This document shows, one piece after another, positions 35,668 to 35,681 of a stretch of 35,681 nucleotides of DNA. This DNA comes from Pseudomonas sp. 10-1B (GTDB lineage: Bacteria > Pseudomonadota > Gammaproteobacteria > Pseudomonadales > Pseudomonadaceae): assembly GCF_000935045.1 (NCBI RefSeq), contig NZ_JYKS01000002.1, positions 1-35,681 on the forward strand. The letters are read 5' to 3'. A program made the position numbers and the translations under genes. Position 1 is the first letter of the stretch. Every line of letters begins with the position of its first letter. The notes below the pieces were generated by a model, which saw nothing but the letters and a program-made list of their open reading frames with translations, was not told the origin of the DNA and searched no databases.

Positions 35668-35681
35668 GGGAGGCTCCCACA

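Overview
The window looks like chromosome of a Pseudomonas putida-group bacterium. The evidence is high-GC coding sequence, many Pseudomonas-type REP/REPIN palindromes (stems such as CCGGCAAGCCAGCTCCCACA and CGCGGGCAAGCCCGCTCCCAC), a glutathione-independent formaldehyde dehydrogenase, and a full glycine betaine/dimethylglycine/sarcosine breakdown cluster. Species and families are recognised from memory and motifs only; no search was run.

Layout. 1-57 is the tail of an upstream gene. 191-4342 (+) holds a PAS/GAF/GGDEF/EAL regulator, msrA and a glutathione S-transferase. 4678-4824 is a decayed histidine kinase remnant. 4838-7990 holds a retropepsin-like periplasmic protein (-), a YihG/PlsC-type acyltransferase (+) and an APC permease (+). 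8221-8796 (-) is a DUF2780 protein. 9006-12199 (+) is a lower-GC accessory island with two short RHS-core proteins, a DUF6124 gene behind a strongly folded leader, a DUF3077 gene and an amputated RHS N-terminal piece. 12244-21524 (-) is the one-carbon/sarcosine block: glyA, soxB, soxD, soxA, soxG, purU, fdhA in transcription order. ltaE (+) is divergent from glyA. A chemoreceptor (-) and a divergent zapA-like/TIGR02449-like pair (-) follow. gbcB (-) and gbcA (+) are divergent at 26119-28807. 28850-30902 (-) is a second RHS island with two RHS-core proteins, followed by an AT-rich repeat region with DnaA-box-like dyads (30903-31490). 31702-35667 (-) carries dgcB, etfA and etfB in transcription order; dgcA is presumably just beyond the right edge.

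How the genes work together. GbcAB demethylates glycine betaine to dimethylglycine. DgcB with the dedicated EtfAB takes electrons from dimethylglycine demethylation. SoxBDAG converts sarcosine to glycine with folate-linked or free formaldehyde. PurU releases formate and THF from formyl-THF, FdhA oxidises formaldehyde, and GlyA and LtaE handle the glycine, serine and threonine pool.

Least explained. (1) Four RHS-core proteins without the long RHS repeat shell have unrelated tails; all keep the DPxG-x18-DPxG spacing, but the first Asp is Ser or Ala. (2) A CCAGTA-centred motif lies before all four and before the RHS fragment. (3) Four copies of a 35-bp dyad with DnaA-box-like ends lie around the right island, two of them in 149-bp tandem phase. 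(4) The DUF6124 leader has a 16-bp stem closing a possible multi-branch junction. (5) The zapA-like pair appears to be a second, divergent copy. Both RHS islands point inward toward the metabolic block.
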